A stretch of DNA of 38,745 nucleotides from Cytobacillus gottheilii (GTDB lineage: Bacteria; Bacillota; Bacilli; Bacillales; Cytobacillaceae): positions 3,199,167 to 3,237,911 of the forward strand of contig NZ_LT800494.1 of the NCBI RefSeq assembly GCF_900166665.1. The letters are read 5' to 3'. Position numbers and translations under genes: made by a program. Below the pieces are notes generated by a model that saw only the letters and a program-made list of their open reading frames with translations, made no database searches and had not been told where the DNA came from. Numbering within the stretch: position 1 is the stretch's first letter; the number at the start of each line of letters is the position of its first letter. Positions 26,295 to 35,526 of the stretch are shown here, one piece after another.

Positions 26295-26323
26295 TATAAA
26301 TGTTGCATTCTTTTAGATCCAGT

Positions 26324-27343
26324 TTAATAAAGATGGCATGCAACAAAATGATCTTTTTTCACTTCTCTAAATTCTGGCACTTTCTCAGAACACATTGCAG
26401 TTGCTGCAGGACAGCGTGTATGGAATACACATCCTGTCGGAGGGTTAGCCGGACTTGGCAGATCACCTTTTAAAATGATCCTTTCCCTCGGTGCTGCTCC
26501 CTTTTTTCGAGGAACTGGCACAGCTGAAAGCAATGCTTGTGTATATGGGTGAAGTGGTTCTTCGTATATGTCCTTCTTTGGAGCAAACTCCATGATCTTT
26601 CCTAAGTACATAACCCCGACACGGTCACTGATATGGCGGACAACACTTAAATCATGCGAGATAAATACATAGGTTAGTCCCATTTCTTCTTGCAGATCTT
26701 TCATTAAGTTAATTATTTGTGCTTGGATGGAAACGTCAAGTGCAGATACAGCTTCATCTGCAATAATCAAATCTGGATTTAGCGTTAATGCTCTGGCAAT
26801 CCCAATTCTTTGTCTTTGGCCGCCAGAAAACTCATGCGGATAACGGTTAATGAATAATGGGTTAAATCCGACACGTTCAAGCAGTTCGTTGAGCTTTTCT
26901 TCTCGCTCTTTTCCTTTGTACATATTGTGTGTGTTCATCGGTTCAGTTAAGATCGACTTTAATGTCTTTCTTGGATTTAATGACGCGTATGGATCCTGGA
27001 ACACCATTTGAATATCTTTTCGGACGGTTCTTCGCAATTCTGATTCGCTCATTTTGCTGATGTTTCTACCTTTGAAGATGATATCACCAGCTGTCGGCTC
27101 GTATAATCGGATCAATGTTCGACCTGCTGTTGATTTTCCGCATCCAGACTCACCCACAATACCGATTGTTTCACCTTTTTTCACTTTGAAAGTCAATCCA
27201 TCTACGGCTTTTACTGAGCCTACATTACGCTGCAGAATTCCCGCTTTAACAGGAAAATGCTTTTTTAAGTCATTTACTTCTAAGATATAGTCTGAATTTG
27301 TAATAATGCTAGATTTTGAATTTTTTTCTGTTAATGTACTCAT
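26324..27343 (-). CDS. appF: Oligopeptide ABC transporter ATP-binding protein AppF
   Basis: A 339-residue ATPase. Walker A is GESGCGKST, the signature is FSGGQRQR, Walker B is [12 protein letters not shown] and the switch is ISHD. The C-terminal oligo/dipeptide domain ([19 protein letters not shown]) leads to [20 protein letters not shown] and further cysteines, the cluster that can hold a 4Fe-4S centre in this subgroup. The start overlaps the appD stop by four bases (ATGA), with AAGGAGG upstream, so translation is coupled. Confidence 0.95.
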   Translation of the reverse strand: MSTLTEKNSKSSIITNSDYILEVNDLKKHFPVKAGILQRNVGSVKAVDGLTFKVKKGETIGIVGESGCGKSTAGRTLIRLYEPTAGDIIFKGRNISKMSESELRRTVRKDIQMVFQDPYASLNPRKTLKSILTEPMNTHNMYKGKEREEKLNELLERVGFNPLFINRYPHEFSGGQRQRIGIARALTLNPDLIIADEAVSALDVSIQAQIINLMKDLQEEMGLTYVFISHDLSVVRHISDRVGVMYLGKIMEFAPKKDIYEEPLHPYTQALLSAVPVPRKKGAAPRERIILKGDLPSPANPPTGCVFHTRCPAATAMCSEKVPEFREVKKDHFVACHLY

Positions 27344-28326
27344 GAAGTAGCCTCCTTATCTCCGTGCAAGAAACACCGTACCTTCCGCGAGGATCCTTTA
27401 ACATCCATTAAAGCTGGAAGTGCACTTCTGCACTTATCAAAAGCATGCGGGCAGCGCGGAGCAAATCGGCAGCCTTCCGGAAAATGTTCTGGCGGCGGTA
27501 CATTTCCTTCAATAGATTGAAGCCTGTCTAAATCGTCATCCAGAGACGGAATTGAACCCATTAATCCTATAGTGTATGGATGAAGCGGTTCATCGAATAG
27601 ATCATCAACCATCGCTTCTTCTACTACCTGTCCACAATACATAACGACTACTCTATCAGCAACCTCAGATACAACACCTAGGTCATGTGTGATCAGCAGA
27701 ATGGACGTATCATATTTTTTACTTAAGTCCTTCATTAAGTCTAAAATTTGAGCTTGAATGGTAACATCCAGTGCTGTTGTTGGTTCGTCAGCAATAAGCA
27801 GTTTCGGGTTACAGCTCATCGCAATAGCGATCATCACCCTTTGCCTCATTCCTCCACTTAGTCTGTGGGGATATTCGTCAACTAATGCTTTTGCTCTGGA
27901 GAACCCTACAAGTTCCAGCATTTCAACAGCCTTGGTTCTGGCTTGGCTTTTATTAAGCTTCTGATGATACATCAGCACCTCAATAATTTGCTCCCCTATT
28001 GTTAATACAGGATTTAACGATGTCATCGGCTCCTGAAAAATCATTGAAATATCATTGCCTCTGATTTTGCACATTTGATCATCAGTTAATGTAACTAAGT
28101 CCTGGCCATTAAAAAGGATTTCACCATCGACAATTTTTCCTGGCGGGCTCGGAATAAGTCTCATAATGGAAAGCGAGGTAATACTTTTTCCTGAACCAGA
28201 TTCTCCAACAAGTGCTACTGTTTCACCTTTTTGGATTGTTAAGTCAACACCATCAACGGCTGGAATATTGGTTTTCTTTTTCATAAAGTGTGTTTTTAAA
28301 TTTTTGAGCTCTAATAGTGCTGTCAT
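27340..28326 (-). CDS. appD: Oligopeptide ABC transporter ATP-binding protein AppD
   Basis: A 328-residue ATPase, first gene of appDFABC. Walker A GESGSGKS, signature LSGGMRQR, Walker [13 protein letters not shown] and [11 protein letters not shown] are intact. The C-terminus carries [16 protein letters not shown] and [15 protein letters not shown], the cysteine cluster of dipeptide/oligopeptide ATPases that the OppD of this window lacks. The ATG follows GGGGG at 5 bases. A promoter and CodY-like box lie upstream. Confidence 0.95.
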   Translation of the reverse strand: MTALLELKNLKTHFMKKKTNIPAVDGVDLTIQKGETVALVGESGSGKSITSLSIMRLIPSPPGKIVDGEILFNGQDLVTLTDDQMCKIRGNDISMIFQEPMTSLNPVLTIGEQIIEVLMYHQKLNKSQARTKAVEMLELVGFSRAKALVDEYPHRLSGGMRQRVMIAIAMSCNPKLLIADEPTTALDVTIQAQILDLMKDLSKKYDTSILLITHDLGVVSEVADRVVVMYCGQVVEEAMVDDLFDEPLHPYTIGLMGSIPSLDDDLDRLQSIEGNVPPPEHFPEGCRFAPRCPHAFDKCRSALPALMDVKGSSRKVRCFLHGDKEATS

Positions 28327-28414
28327 AATATCCCCCGTCCATCTTTAAAAAATAGACCCGATCAATATATTAAAATAGCTTTTTTTCTATCTCTTTAAAT
28401 ATATCAATTTCGGA

Positions 28415-28429
28415 AATTTTCAGATTAAT
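28415..28429 (-). promoter_or_regulatory. CodY-like box at the app start site
   Basis: The minus strand reads ATTAATCTGAAAATT, 12 of 15 matches to AATTTTCWGAAAATT, at about +1 to +15 of the predicted transcript. CodY bound here would block transcription, in line with the known CodY repression of app in B. subtilis. Confidence 0.5.
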
Positions 28430-28436
28430 TATCTGT

Positions 28437-28465
28437 ATATTATTACAAAAGCATTACGAGTTCAA
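28437..28465 (-). promoter_or_regulatory. SigA promoter of the app operon
   Basis: On the minus strand TTGAAC (complement at 28460-28465), a 17-base spacer and TAATAT (complement at 28437-28442). The leader would be about 100 nt. Confidence 0.6.
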
Positions 28466-28568
28466 GAAGTTTTTTTAAAATTCTTCTTTTTTCATTAATT
28501 TAAAATAAATTTATTATTAAATACATTGCGAATAAACCAATAATGACAACGCTTTCCAATTCAATAAA

Positions 28569-28598
28569 AAAAAGGAGAATTTTTTTATTCTCCTTTTT
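28569..28598 (-). terminator. Terminator of yjaZ
   Basis: AAAAAGGAGAAT (28569-28580) and ATTCTCCTTTTT (28587-28598), followed on the minus strand by further Us. It separates yjaZ from app. Confidence 0.85.
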
Positions 28599-28599
28599 G

Positions 28600-29403
28600 T
28601 CATATTTTAAATCCCTCTGCATCAGTATTCCAAACTGTTAAAAAAGCTTCAGCAGGCTTAGTCAAAGAATCTGACAGGGTAAATTTATTTGTCTCAGTAT
28701 ATTTGGAAATCATTACATAACCAGCTGCATATCCTAACATGTCTGGCACGTTTCTTTTTCCAAACAAAATATGATCATGAAGTCTTTCGGTTTTCTTTTT
28801 TCTTAAATGACTTTCAATGAACTGTACCCAATACGTTTCAATTTCTTTTTTTGTATAATAAGTGCTCCATTCAGAAACGTAATCCTCTCCACAGAAAATC
28901 CTCACAGCATGTTCTGCCAAACCTTCTAAAACAATGGAATCCAAAAGAGTATACTCGGATATTTTCTTTTTTATGGCATTCATTCGGCAGACATGATGGT
29001 ACTCGTGTACAAATAATGCCTCGAGTTCCTTTAAATCTTGAGCAGGAGCTAAAAAGAGAAATATTTTATCTTTGAAAGAAACCCCTGACTTCCCAAGCTG
29101 ATGTCTCACAAATATAGACTGCATGGCCTTAACAGGAAATATATATACAGGAACATCCGGTCCTTTCCACTTTCTTTGATATAGGGTGAAAAACTCGTCC
29201 GCCTTCTTCCATACATCCTGTTTTTTCATGTCCTGATAATATTCATATGTTTTACGATTCGGGGTATACATCCCAAAGTTCTGTAAGTATTGATATAACT
29301 TATCAGGTTCTTCTTCTTTAAATAGCTGCATTACCTTTTGGATAATATTTAATGGCTCATCAAAGTGCTGTTCGAGCCATTCATTGGTTTTGATTACCCC
29401 AAT
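28600..29403 (-). CDS. yjaZ: Putative zinc protease YjaZ (DUF2268), apparent ATT start
   Basis: A 267-residue DUF2268-family protein, predicted zinc metalloprotease with HEYHH in LEALFVHEYHHVCR and a downstream glutamate in VLEGLAEHAVR. The first ATG in the frame (29331) would cut off a conserved N-terminus and has no ribosome site. Upstream codons read IGVIKTNEWLEQHFDEPLNI, matching the MAVIRTDEW-like beginning I recall for the B. subtilis protein. Codon 1 on this reading is ATT at 29401-29403, placed 8 bases after AAAAGGAG. No ATG, GTG or TTG occurs in the frame between the stop at 29473-29475 and 29331. Either ATT is the start, as in infC, or the start codon is mutated or misread. It is monocistronic between fabF and app. 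Confidence 0.8.
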   Translation of the reverse strand: MGVIKTNEWLEQHFDEPLNIIQKVMQLFKEEEPDKLYQYLQNFGMYTPNRKTYEYYQDMKKQDVWKKADEFFTLYQRKWKGPDVPVYIFPVKAMQSIFVRHQLGKSGVSFKDKIFLFLAPAQDLKELEALFVHEYHHVCRMNAIKKKISEYTLLDSIVLEGLAEHAVRIFCGEDYVSEWSTYYTKKEIETYWVQFIESHLRKKKTERLHDHILFGKRNVPDMLGYAAGYVMISKYTETNKFTLSDSLTKPAEAFLTVWNTDAEGFKI

Positions 29404-29602
29404 AAAATCGTCTCCTTTTAAATCATCATTCGATAGTTTATGAAAAATATCATGTAATGGTTCAGTCGATCGCTAAGATATACATATTTCCCATTTCAAA
29501 GCTAAAAGGGGAACGACAGGCTTTTTGGACTTATTCTTTCCGCTTAATTACAGGTGTCTCACAACTTCCGCGATTGTTGGTTTATACTTTCTCAAAGTGG
29601 AA
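29404..29602. other. Intergenic region between fabF terminator and yjaZ
   Basis: About 200 bp. The yjaZ ribosome site AAAAGGAG (complement at 29412-29419) is clear. No good promoter was found for yjaZ. The plus-strand frame here has no ribosome site. Confidence 0.4.
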
Positions 29603-29635
29603 AAAAGCTGACTCCTATGCCTGGAGTCAGCTTTT
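29603..29635 (-). terminator. Terminator of fabHF
   Basis: AAAAGCTGACTCC (29603-29615) and GGAGTCAGCTTTT (29623-29635), followed on the minus strand by Us. Confidence 0.9.
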
Positions 29636-29646
29636 AAAATAAGATT

Positions 29647-30888
29647 TTATTGATTAAATTGCTTAAATACAATTGTTGCGTTATGGCCGCCAAAGCCTAG
29701 GGAATTGCTCATTGCTGCTTTTATTTCTTTTTCTCTTGCCTGGTTTGGCACATAATCTAAATCACACTCAGGGTCTGGAGTTTCATAATTTATGGTTGGG
29801 GGAAGAACACTTTCCTTCATAGCCATTAGTGTAAAAATAGCTTCCACACCGCCAGCTGCACCTAATAAGTGACCAGTCATTGATTTTGTAGAACTTACAG
29901 CCAATTTATAAGCATGGTCTCCAAACACTTCTTTAATGGCAAGTGTTTCGAACTTATCGTTATAATCTGTGCTCGTACCGTGTGCATTAATATAATCAAT
30001 GTCTTCTGGAGTTAATCCGCCGTCATTAATTGCCATTTTCATCGCTCTAGCTCCGCCTTCTCCGCCTGGTGCAGGAGCTGTTATATGATAGGCATCGCCA
30101 GTTGCGCCATACCCAACAATTTCTGCATAAATTTCCGCACCGCGTGCTAATGCATGCTCCATTTCCTCCAGCACAAGGATCCCGGCACCTTCTCCAATAA
30201 CAAATCCGTCACGATTTTTATCAAACGGTCTGCTCGCTGTCTGTGGATCTGGGTTCGTTGATAAAGCAGTATTTGCACAGAAACCGGCAACAGACATCCT
30301 TGTAATTGGCGCTTCTGCACCTCCAGTGATCATGGCATCAGCATCTCCGCGCTGTATGACCTTAAAGGCATCTCCGATTGAATTTGTACCTGTTGCACAT
30401 GCTGTTACGGTACAAGAGTTAAAGCCTTTTGCACCTAATGTAATAGAAACCTGCCCTGTTGCCATATCTGGTATCATCATTGGAACAAAAAATGGGCTGA
30501 CTCTGCGGTATCCGCGATTTAAAAAGGTTTCAAACTGATTTTCAAATGTTTCCATTCCTCCAATGCCTGAACCAATCCATACCCCAATTCGTTCCGCATT
30601 CTGATCATTGATTTCAAGCTTAGCATCCTCTACAGCCATTAAAGAAGCTGCAATGGCATAATGTGTAAACCTATCCATTTTACGTGCATCTTTACGATCT
30701 ATGAATTCTTCAGCATTAAAATCTTTTACTTCTGCTGCTACCTTTGCTGGATATTCATCTGCATTTAACCTCGTTAATGGCCCGACACCTGATTTACCTT
30801 CTTTAACATTACCCCAAGATGTCTGTGCGTTATTCCCGAGTGGTGTTACAGCACCAATTCCCGTAACGACAACTCTCCTCTTGTTCAT
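29647..30888 (-). CDS. fabF: Beta-ketoacyl-ACP synthase II
   Basis: A 413-residue elongating condensing enzyme of type II fatty acid synthesis. It decarboxylates malonyl-ACP and adds two carbons to acyl-ACP. The catalytic triad is Cys164 (in TACATGTNS), His303 ([11 protein letters not shown]) and His340 ([11 protein letters not shown]). The start is [18 protein letters not shown], with AAAGGGG 11 bases upstream. It follows fabH by 39 bp and is co-transcribed from the FapR-controlled promoter. It is the target of cerulenin-type inhibitors in this family. Confidence 0.97.
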   Translation of the reverse strand: MNKRRVVVTGIGAVTPLGNNAQTSWGNVKEGKSGVGPLTRLNADEYPAKVAAEVKDFNAEEFIDRKDARKMDRFTHYAIAASLMAVEDAKLEINDQNAERIGVWIGSGIGGMETFENQFETFLNRGYRRVSPFFVPMMIPDMATGQVSITLGAKGFNSCTVTACATGTNSIGDAFKVIQRGDADAMITGGAEAPITRMSVAGFCANTALSTNPDPQTASRPFDKNRDGFVIGEGAGILVLEEMEHALARGAEIYAEIVGYGATGDAYHITAPAPGGEGGARAMKMAINDGGLTPEDIDYINAHGTSTDYNDKFETLAIKEVFGDHAYKLAVSSTKSMTGHLLGAAGGVEAIFTLMAMKESVLPPTINYETPDPECDLDYVPNQAREKEIKAAMSNSLGFGGHNATIVFKQFNQ

Positions 30889-30927
30889 AAATAATACCGC
30901 CCCTTTAAATGTTATTGTGATTAAAAT

Positions 30928-31860
30928 TTATCTTCCCCAGCGAAGTGCAATTGCACCCCATGTTAAACCGCCGCCAAAACCGACCATAACAATCAGATCG
31001 TCATCTTTAATTTTTCCGGCCTCCAGCTCTTCTACCATTGCAATAGGAATAGAAGAAGCAGAAGTGTTTCCGTATTTTTCAACAGTCATTGACATTTTTT
31101 CAACTGGCAGGTCAAGTCGTTGACGAGCAGCTTCCATAATTCTTATATTAGCCTGATGAGGGATTAAAAAGTCAACATCTTCCTTTGATAGTCCTGCTTT
31201 TTCTAAGACATTAATACAGCTTTCACCCATTTGTCTTACTGCAAATTTGAACACCTCTCGGCCATTCATAACAATATTCTCATCTTGGTAAAGGTACTTT
31301 CCACCAGAACCGTCAGCTCCCAGTTCAAAAGATAAAATTCCTCTTCCTTCTGAGACCGGTCCCATTACTGCTGCACCTGCTCCATCTCCAAATAAAACAG
31401 CTGTATTTCTGTCATCCCAATCTGTAATTTTTGAAAGTTTCTCTACACCTACAACTAGGACGTATTTATAGGCGTTAGTCTTAATGAATTGCTGCGCTGT
31501 GATCATGCCATACATAAACCCAGCACATGCTGCACTAAGATCCATTGCTGCAGCTTTTTTAGCACCAAGACGTTCCTGCAGCATGCATGCTACACTTGGA
31601 AAAGGCTGATCTGGTGTTACTGTAGCTACAAGAATCAAGTCAACTTCTTCTGCAGTTATATTCGCATTTTTTAATGCTTCTACTGCCGATTGGTAAGCTA
31701 AATCAGACGTATCTGTCTGGTCATCTGCGATCCTTCTTTCACGAATACCTGTGCGTGTTCGGATCCACTCATCGGATGTATCTACCATCTTTTCAAGATC
31801 ACTATTTGTTAAAATTTTTTCAGGCAATGCTCTGCCGAGACCTAGTACACCTGCATTCAT
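30928..31860 (-). CDS. fabH: Beta-ketoacyl-ACP synthase III
   Basis: A 310-residue initiating condensing enzyme. It joins acyl-CoA (branched-chain starters in Bacillus) to malonyl-ACP. The triad is Cys112 ([10 protein letters not shown]), His235 (IPHQANIRI) and Asn265 (YGNTSASS). [12 protein letters not shown] is the CoA-binding stretch. Starting at the ATG at 31860, with GGGAG 8 bases upstream, gives the usual length; the upstream Met at 31878 is not needed. It heads the fabH-fabF operon, and corresponds to the B. subtilis FabHA locus by position. Confidence 0.97.
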   Translation of the reverse strand: MNAGVLGLGRALPEKILTNSDLEKMVDTSDEWIRTRTGIRERRIADDQTDTSDLAYQSAVEALKNANITAEEVDLILVATVTPDQPFPSVACMLQERLGAKKAAAMDLSAACAGFMYGMITAQQFIKTNAYKYVLVVGVEKLSKITDWDDRNTAVLFGDGAGAAVMGPVSEGRGILSFELGADGSGGKYLYQDENIVMNGREVFKFAVRQMGESCINVLEKAGLSKEDVDFLIPHQANIRIMEAARQRLDLPVEKMSMTVEKYGNTSASSIPIAMVEELEAGKIKDDDLIVMVGFGGGLTWGAIALRWGR

Positions 31861-31922
31861 AGTTTCCACTCCCAACATAATGGTTCTAACGAGACAATTT
31901 TTATTAATATTATTATCAATTA

Positions 31923-31939
31923 TTATGACTTGGTACTAA
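31923..31939 (-). promoter_or_regulatory. FapR operator of fabHF
   Basis: The minus strand reads TTAGTACCAAGTCATAA. Its left half TTAGTACC is the strict half of the FapR operator and its right half is degenerate. It lies directly downstream of the -10, where FapR blocks transcription until malonyl-CoA releases it. Confidence 0.8.
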
Positions 31940-31968
31940 TTTTATCAAAAACAAGATCACTTTTGCAA
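31939..31968 (-). promoter_or_regulatory. Promoter of fabHF
   Basis: TTGCAA (31963-31968), an 18-base spacer and TAAAAT (complement at 31939-31944) on the minus strand. The -10 abuts the FapR operator. Confidence 0.6.
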
Positions 31969-32133
31969 CTAATTAATATGAGTGTCCAAACACATTAGCA
32001 CGAAAGGCATATACTATTTATAAAAAGACAACTGTCATTGGAATGATTAATATTTATTTTTAGTCTGTGCTGTTTTTAGCTGTTTGAGCCTTATTGTGGT
32101 GAATTGCAATTTTGTTAAGTGGGGGAGAACCAT

Positions 32134-32430
32134 ATGAGTGAAAATGAAAAAGACTTTAAGCAGGACCGTTTTTCACAGTTAATGTTTGGGAGGAGCAGGC
32201 AGGAGAGGCCTGAAAAGCAAGACTGGATATTAGGCAGAAAAATTGAACATACAGAGAACAACGATCCTAAAAATCCTACACAAGAAAAAATAGAGCAAAT
32301 TCTTGAGAATGTTGATTTGGATGGATTAATGAATAATTTTGATACATTGATGTCGTCTGTTGGTGAATTGAAACCACTTATGAAAAAAGCCAGTCCGTTT
32401 TTGCAAAAGTTCTTAAACAGTGAAAAATGA
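32134..32430 (+). CDS. Hypothetical protein at the yjzB position
   Basis: A 98-residue hydrophilic protein beginning MSENEKDFKQDRFSQLMFG. It has a charged, probably disordered N-terminal half. The C-terminal helical half (about 55-98) carries the patterned LENVDLDGLMNNFDTLMSSV and LKPLMKKASPFLQKFL segments. I do not recognise a characterised family. It lies between comZ and fabH, where B. subtilis has yjzB, but I cannot confirm homology. The ATG at 32134 follows GGGGGAG by 6 bases; the GTG at 32119 falls within the region of the ribosome site. It diverges from fabH and shares a bidirectional terminator with comZ. Confidence 0.75.
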   Translation: MSENEKDFKQDRFSQLMFGRSRQERPEKQDWILGRKIEHTENNDPKNPTQEKIEQILENVDLDGLMNNFDTLMSSVGELKPLMKKASPFLQKFLNSEK

Positions 32431-32450
32431 TAATGAACATTTAAATAAAA

Positions 32451-32472
32451 AAACCGGCCTATGGCCGGTTTT
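32451..32472. terminator. Bidirectional terminator between the yjzB-position gene and comZ
   Basis: AAACCGGCC (32451-32459), loop TAT and GGCCGGTTT (32463-32471), with A and T runs on either side. Its T run overlaps the comZ stop codon. Confidence 0.85.
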
Positions 32473-32662
32473 ACTCTTCTTTTAATGCATCTTCCTTACC
32501 AAGCTCGTATGCTTCTGTCATGACTTGTGTAAATAAAGACATAAATGGCTGAATCATTTCCATTGAAAGTTCTACTCCAGCTTCTTCAAGCTGCTGTTTC
32601 GCCTCCGGTAAATATTTCATGGCGATCGCCATAAACTCCATTGTTTTATCATTTGTTTGCAT
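32471..32662 (-). CDS. comZ: ComG operon repressor ComZ
   Basis: A 63-residue small acidic protein, the same length as B. subtilis ComZ, which negatively affects comG (DNA uptake pseudopilus) expression. The conserved core AMKYLPEAKQQLEEAGVELSMEMIQPF and the AYELGKEDA tail are present; a leucine-zipper-like spacing can be seen. The ATG at 32662 is 8 bases after GGAGG. The longer in-frame extension overlaps the med coding region without a ribosome site. It lies 16 bases after med and is certainly co-transcribed. Confidence 0.93.
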   Translation of the reverse strand: MQTNDKTMEFMAIAMKYLPEAKQQLEEAGVELSMEMIQPFMSLFTQVMTEAYELGKEDALKEE

Positions 32663-32678
32663 CTTTATATCCTCCAAT

Positions 32679-33647
32679 TTATTGCTGTTTCTCGTTTGGC
32701 AGTTTGCCTGTTTTTTTGTATTCATCAATCCTATTGTTTATTTCATCTTTAAAGGCTTGATCAACTACAGGACTAAACTTGCCTAACGAAATGACTTGAT
32801 CCTGAAAGTCAAAAGATAAATTTCCAGACTGAAGTTCTCCGTTGTTAAACTTTTCAGCGACAAGTTCATATAAAACATCAACATGCTGAATAGTACTTGT
32901 TAAAACTGTCGATTCTCCAAGGTCACTTTGTTCTGAGATATATCCAATCGCGTACTGTCCATTTTCTTTTACCTTTTCAATAATAGGAACGTTATAGCCA
33001 TCTCCGGCAGGATAAATAACATCTGCACCAGCATTGTTCAACTTTTGCAGCATAATACTTGCCGTTTCAGTGTCGTCCCAGCCGCCAACATGTTCTATTT
33101 TAACATTAACCTCTTCATTTTGAAATTGAGCTCCTTCTACAAAGCCTTTTATCTCAGGCTGCCATTCATAAGCAGCCAATACACCCACCGTATTTGTTTC
33201 CGTCATATGTCCAGCAACCATGCCCCCAAAAAAGCCCATGGCATAACCTTCAAATCCCAAACTTGTCGTGTTCTTATTTTGGGCATCACCATTAAAGCTG
33301 ACAAACTGTATATGAGGATATTCTTCGGAAAAAGCATTAAAATATTCGGCATATTCATTTCCATGCCCAAAGATCAGGTTGACTCCTTTTTGATCGAATT
33401 CTTCTACTGCACGCTTGACAATGACTTCAGAGTTCATTCCCTCTTTATAATAAACCTCAATATTATAATGAGATTGAATCTTTAGCATTCCTTTATAGCC
33501 TTTAGTTCCCCATACTTGGTCGTTCACTGTGTCAGGCACTAATAACCCAGCCTTCTGCAATGTTCCTGGCGACATAGCCTGTCCGCATGAAGATAAAAAA
33601 ACAAGGCATAAAAGAAGGAACCCGAACTTCTTGAATTTAAGATGCAT
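32679..33647 (-). CDS. med: Med, positive regulator of comK; BMP-family lipoprotein
   Basis: A 322-residue BMP-type (basic membrane protein, PnrA-like) extracytoplasmic binding protein. The N-terminus is a lipoprotein signal with lipobox LSSC (Cys21). The periplasmic-binding fold shows GLLVPDTVNDQVWGTKGYKG, LIFGHGNEY, VSFNGDAQ, GFFGGMVAG and VGVLAAYEWQPEIKGFVEG, and DVIYPAGDGY. PnrA proteins bind purine nucleosides, but a ligand for Med is not known. In B. subtilis Med stimulates comK expression, although the link between a surface lipoprotein and comK is unclear. It is the first gene of med-comZ. Confidence 0.93.
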   Translation of the reverse strand: MHLKFKKFGFLLLCLVFLSSCGQAMSPGTLQKAGLLVPDTVNDQVWGTKGYKGMLKIQSHYNIEVYYKEGMNSEVIVKRAVEEFDQKGVNLIFGHGNEYAEYFNAFSEEYPHIQFVSFNGDAQNKNTTSLGFEGYAMGFFGGMVAGHMTETNTVGVLAAYEWQPEIKGFVEGAQFQNEEVNVKIEHVGGWDDTETASIMLQKLNNAGADVIYPAGDGYNVPIIEKVKENGQYAIGYISEQSDLGESTVLTSTIQHVDVLYELVAEKFNNGELQSGNLSFDFQDQVISLGKFSPVVDQAFKDEINNRIDEYKKTGKLPNEKQQ

Positions 33648-33817
33648 CTCTTCTTTCTCCGCCTCTCATTTGGAAAGCCTGCAAAACTTTCAATCTAGGT
33701 GAAACTTTTCTGCACTAGTCCTATTTTACCTTGATATGAAGCTATTTGAAAAGATCTTTTTGCAAGATTGCCTAATCCACCATTCTTCATGAATGGTTTG
33801 CTTCTTGCAACTGCTCA
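33648..33817. other. Intergenic region between yjaV and med
   Basis: 170 bp. A small hairpin ACCATTC/GAATGGT (about 33780-33798) lies just downstream of yjaV but lacks a T run on its minus side. No clear med promoter was picked out. Confidence 0.3.
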
Positions 33818-34633
33818 CTATTCTATTAGATTGAATTGTAAATGATGCTGCTGTTTTTTAAGTCCTTCACACTTTTCTTCAGCAGCTTCTATAGCCTGGA
33901 TCTTAATATGGTTAGGAAACTCCGTTTGCTTATCGATCTTTCTTATGTCTTCCTTTCTAATTGAGAGCATGGCAGCACAGTGCTGCCATAGATCGGAAAT
34001 CTTATTTCGAATCAGCCATTCTCCAGAAGTACGTTTATGGAAGATCTCCATTATCGCGTCAACTGCGCATTGTACATAAATAGCATCCTCCTGCCATTCA
34101 CGGTCACTAATACGAATGTCCTTCTTCTTTTCCAGTTTTTCTAAACATGCCTGTTGAAAGGCAAATTCCTCAGGTTGCCACTCTCCATAGATGGTCGGCA
34201 AAAATATAATAGTAAGCTTATTTTCCATTACTTGAAAGCTTTTTTTCTTTTCATTCCTTTCATACTCCTGATCCAACGCAGATTGAGCAGGTAGCAATAC
34301 AATCATTTCTGTCTCTTTCCCAGCTGCATAGCTTGCATGTTTTAACCATTGATCATACATCTCATTGACTTTTTTAGTGTCATTCCGTAAATGCAAGCTA
34401 TAACAATCCAAGATGATTAGGTTGACTTCATCTTCTTTAGCTGGAATTATTAATTTTTCCCATTCCAAAAAGTTAGCATTTCTTCCTAATTCGAGTCGTT
34501 TATTTTCCAGCATGTCTTCATCGCTTATATCTGATGGTACAATTGTTACATTAAATCCTTCTTCAAGCAGCCTTTTACTAAGATGAAATCCCATAAATTC
34601 GAAACCGCCATATATGATTACTGAATCATTCAT
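33818..34633 (-). CDS. yjaV: NAD(P)-binding, SDR-like protein YjaV
   Basis: A 271-residue Rossmann-type protein related to NAD-dependent epimerases/dehydratases. The N-terminal GGFEFMGFHLSKRLLEEGFNVTIV is a glycine-poor nucleotide-binding loop, and LPTIYGEWQPEEF resembles the substrate-side loop of extended SDRs. The classical catalytic YxxxK is not seen, so it may be a non-catalytic or degenerate member. The name comes from its place between yjaU and med. GGGAGG precedes the ATG by 6 bases. It is 45 bp downstream of yjaU in the same orientation and so probably co-transcribed. Confidence 0.75.
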   Translation of the reverse strand: MNDSVIIYGGFEFMGFHLSKRLLEEGFNVTIVPSDISDEDMLENKRLELGRNANFLEWEKLIIPAKEDEVNLIILDCYSLHLRNDTKKVNEMYDQWLKHASYAAGKETEMIVLLPAQSALDQEYERNEKKKSFQVMENKLTIIFLPTIYGEWQPEEFAFQQACLEKLEKKKDIRISDREWQEDAIYVQCAVDAIMEIFHKRTSGEWLIRNKISDLWQHCAAMLSIRKEDIRKIDKQTEFPNHIKIQAIEAAEEKCEGLKKQQHHLQFNLIE

Positions 34634-34678
34634 ATAAATCCTCCCAAGTATAATCCTTACTGTAGCCTATGCTCAAAA

Positions 34679-35419
34679 TCACAGCACTTTCTCATATTTT
34701 TTAAAAAAGCTGATCATTTGTGTGGCCATTCTCTGCATTTTCTCGGGAACAATATAATAAATAGACACTGGCGCCTCTGCATCCTTCCATTTGACAGACA
34801 GCTGCTTAAGCATGTTTGATTGTTTGTAAGCTTTGCCGCCAGATAATATATGAATGATTTTAACAGGTGATTGTAAGTTCTCGATTAGATATTGATCATC
34901 ATAAGTATTGACCATGTCTATTACCTTGCTACTCTCTGTTTTGTATGAGGCAGCAAGTTCTTTCAATAATTTCTTATAGAAAAATTTATGCTCTTTCTCT
35001 TGGATTAGATGGTTTTTCACTGATAAGATAGGATTGATAAAGACCGCTGACCGGATGCTATCTCCCATTTCGTTCATCAGCTTTAATGCCGCCAAGGCGC
35101 CCATCCCTTCTGCAATGATATGAATTTTCTCATTCAGAATTTCAGTTCGAGTCACATAGCCATACAAGGTCTTAGCCATTTGTACAGCTTCATTGCTTCC
35201 CCAATTTCTGCCGAATAAATTTGAATAAAAGACGGTATATCCCGCTTCCACTAGCTTGTTAATTAATGCTGCTTTTCCCTCGTTTTGTGTCCAAAAACTA
35301 TTTTTTTCGTCAACAAAATGCCGTTCATCCCCGATAATTAATATACCGAAACCGCTTGGCTTATCAGGGTAGTGAATCATACTCCATTCAGTATCCATTT
35401 TAAAGTTTCGGTGTTTCAT
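34679..35419 (-). CDS. yjaU: Alpha/beta-hydrolase-like protein YjaU lacking the nucleophile serine
   Basis: A 246-residue alpha/beta-hydrolase-fold protein. At the nucleophile elbow, where GxSxG is expected, the sequence is IIAEGMGALAALKLM, with glycine in place of the serine. The strand FINPILS and the later loop IHILSGGKAY follow the fold. It is therefore probably a pseudo-hydrolase with a binding role, unless another residue serves as nucleophile. The ATG at 35419 is 9 bases after AAAGGAG; the TTG two codons upstream is only 3 bases away. It is followed by yjaV. The upstream region contains the inverted repeat array. Confidence 0.75.
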   Translation of the reverse strand: MKHRNFKMDTEWSMIHYPDKPSGFGILIIGDERHFVDEKNSFWTQNEGKAALINKLVEAGYTVFYSNLFGRNWGSNEAVQMAKTLYGYVTRTEILNEKIHIIAEGMGALAALKLMNEMGDSIRSAVFINPILSVKNHLIQEKEHKFFYKKLLKELAASYKTESSKVIDMVNTYDDQYLIENLQSPVKIIHILSGGKAYKQSNMLKQLSVKWKDAEAPVSIYYIVPEKMQRMATQMISFFKKYEKVL

Positions 35420-35526
35420 TTCCAAAAACTCCTTTTATTTTTCGTTCATATTTAATGTATGTTTGGATAATTGAATTGGAATGGGACATCACCCATTTTT
35501 GAAGAATACATGCTTCAAGACTTTAC

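Noticed and set aside
29457..29642. 61-codon plus-strand frame between yjaZ and fabF
   Set aside because: No ribosome site, and its end overlaps the fabF terminator stem.
33045..33485. 146-codon plus-strand frame opposite med
   Set aside because: Antisense of a clearly conserved lipoprotein gene; no ribosome site or recognisable protein features.
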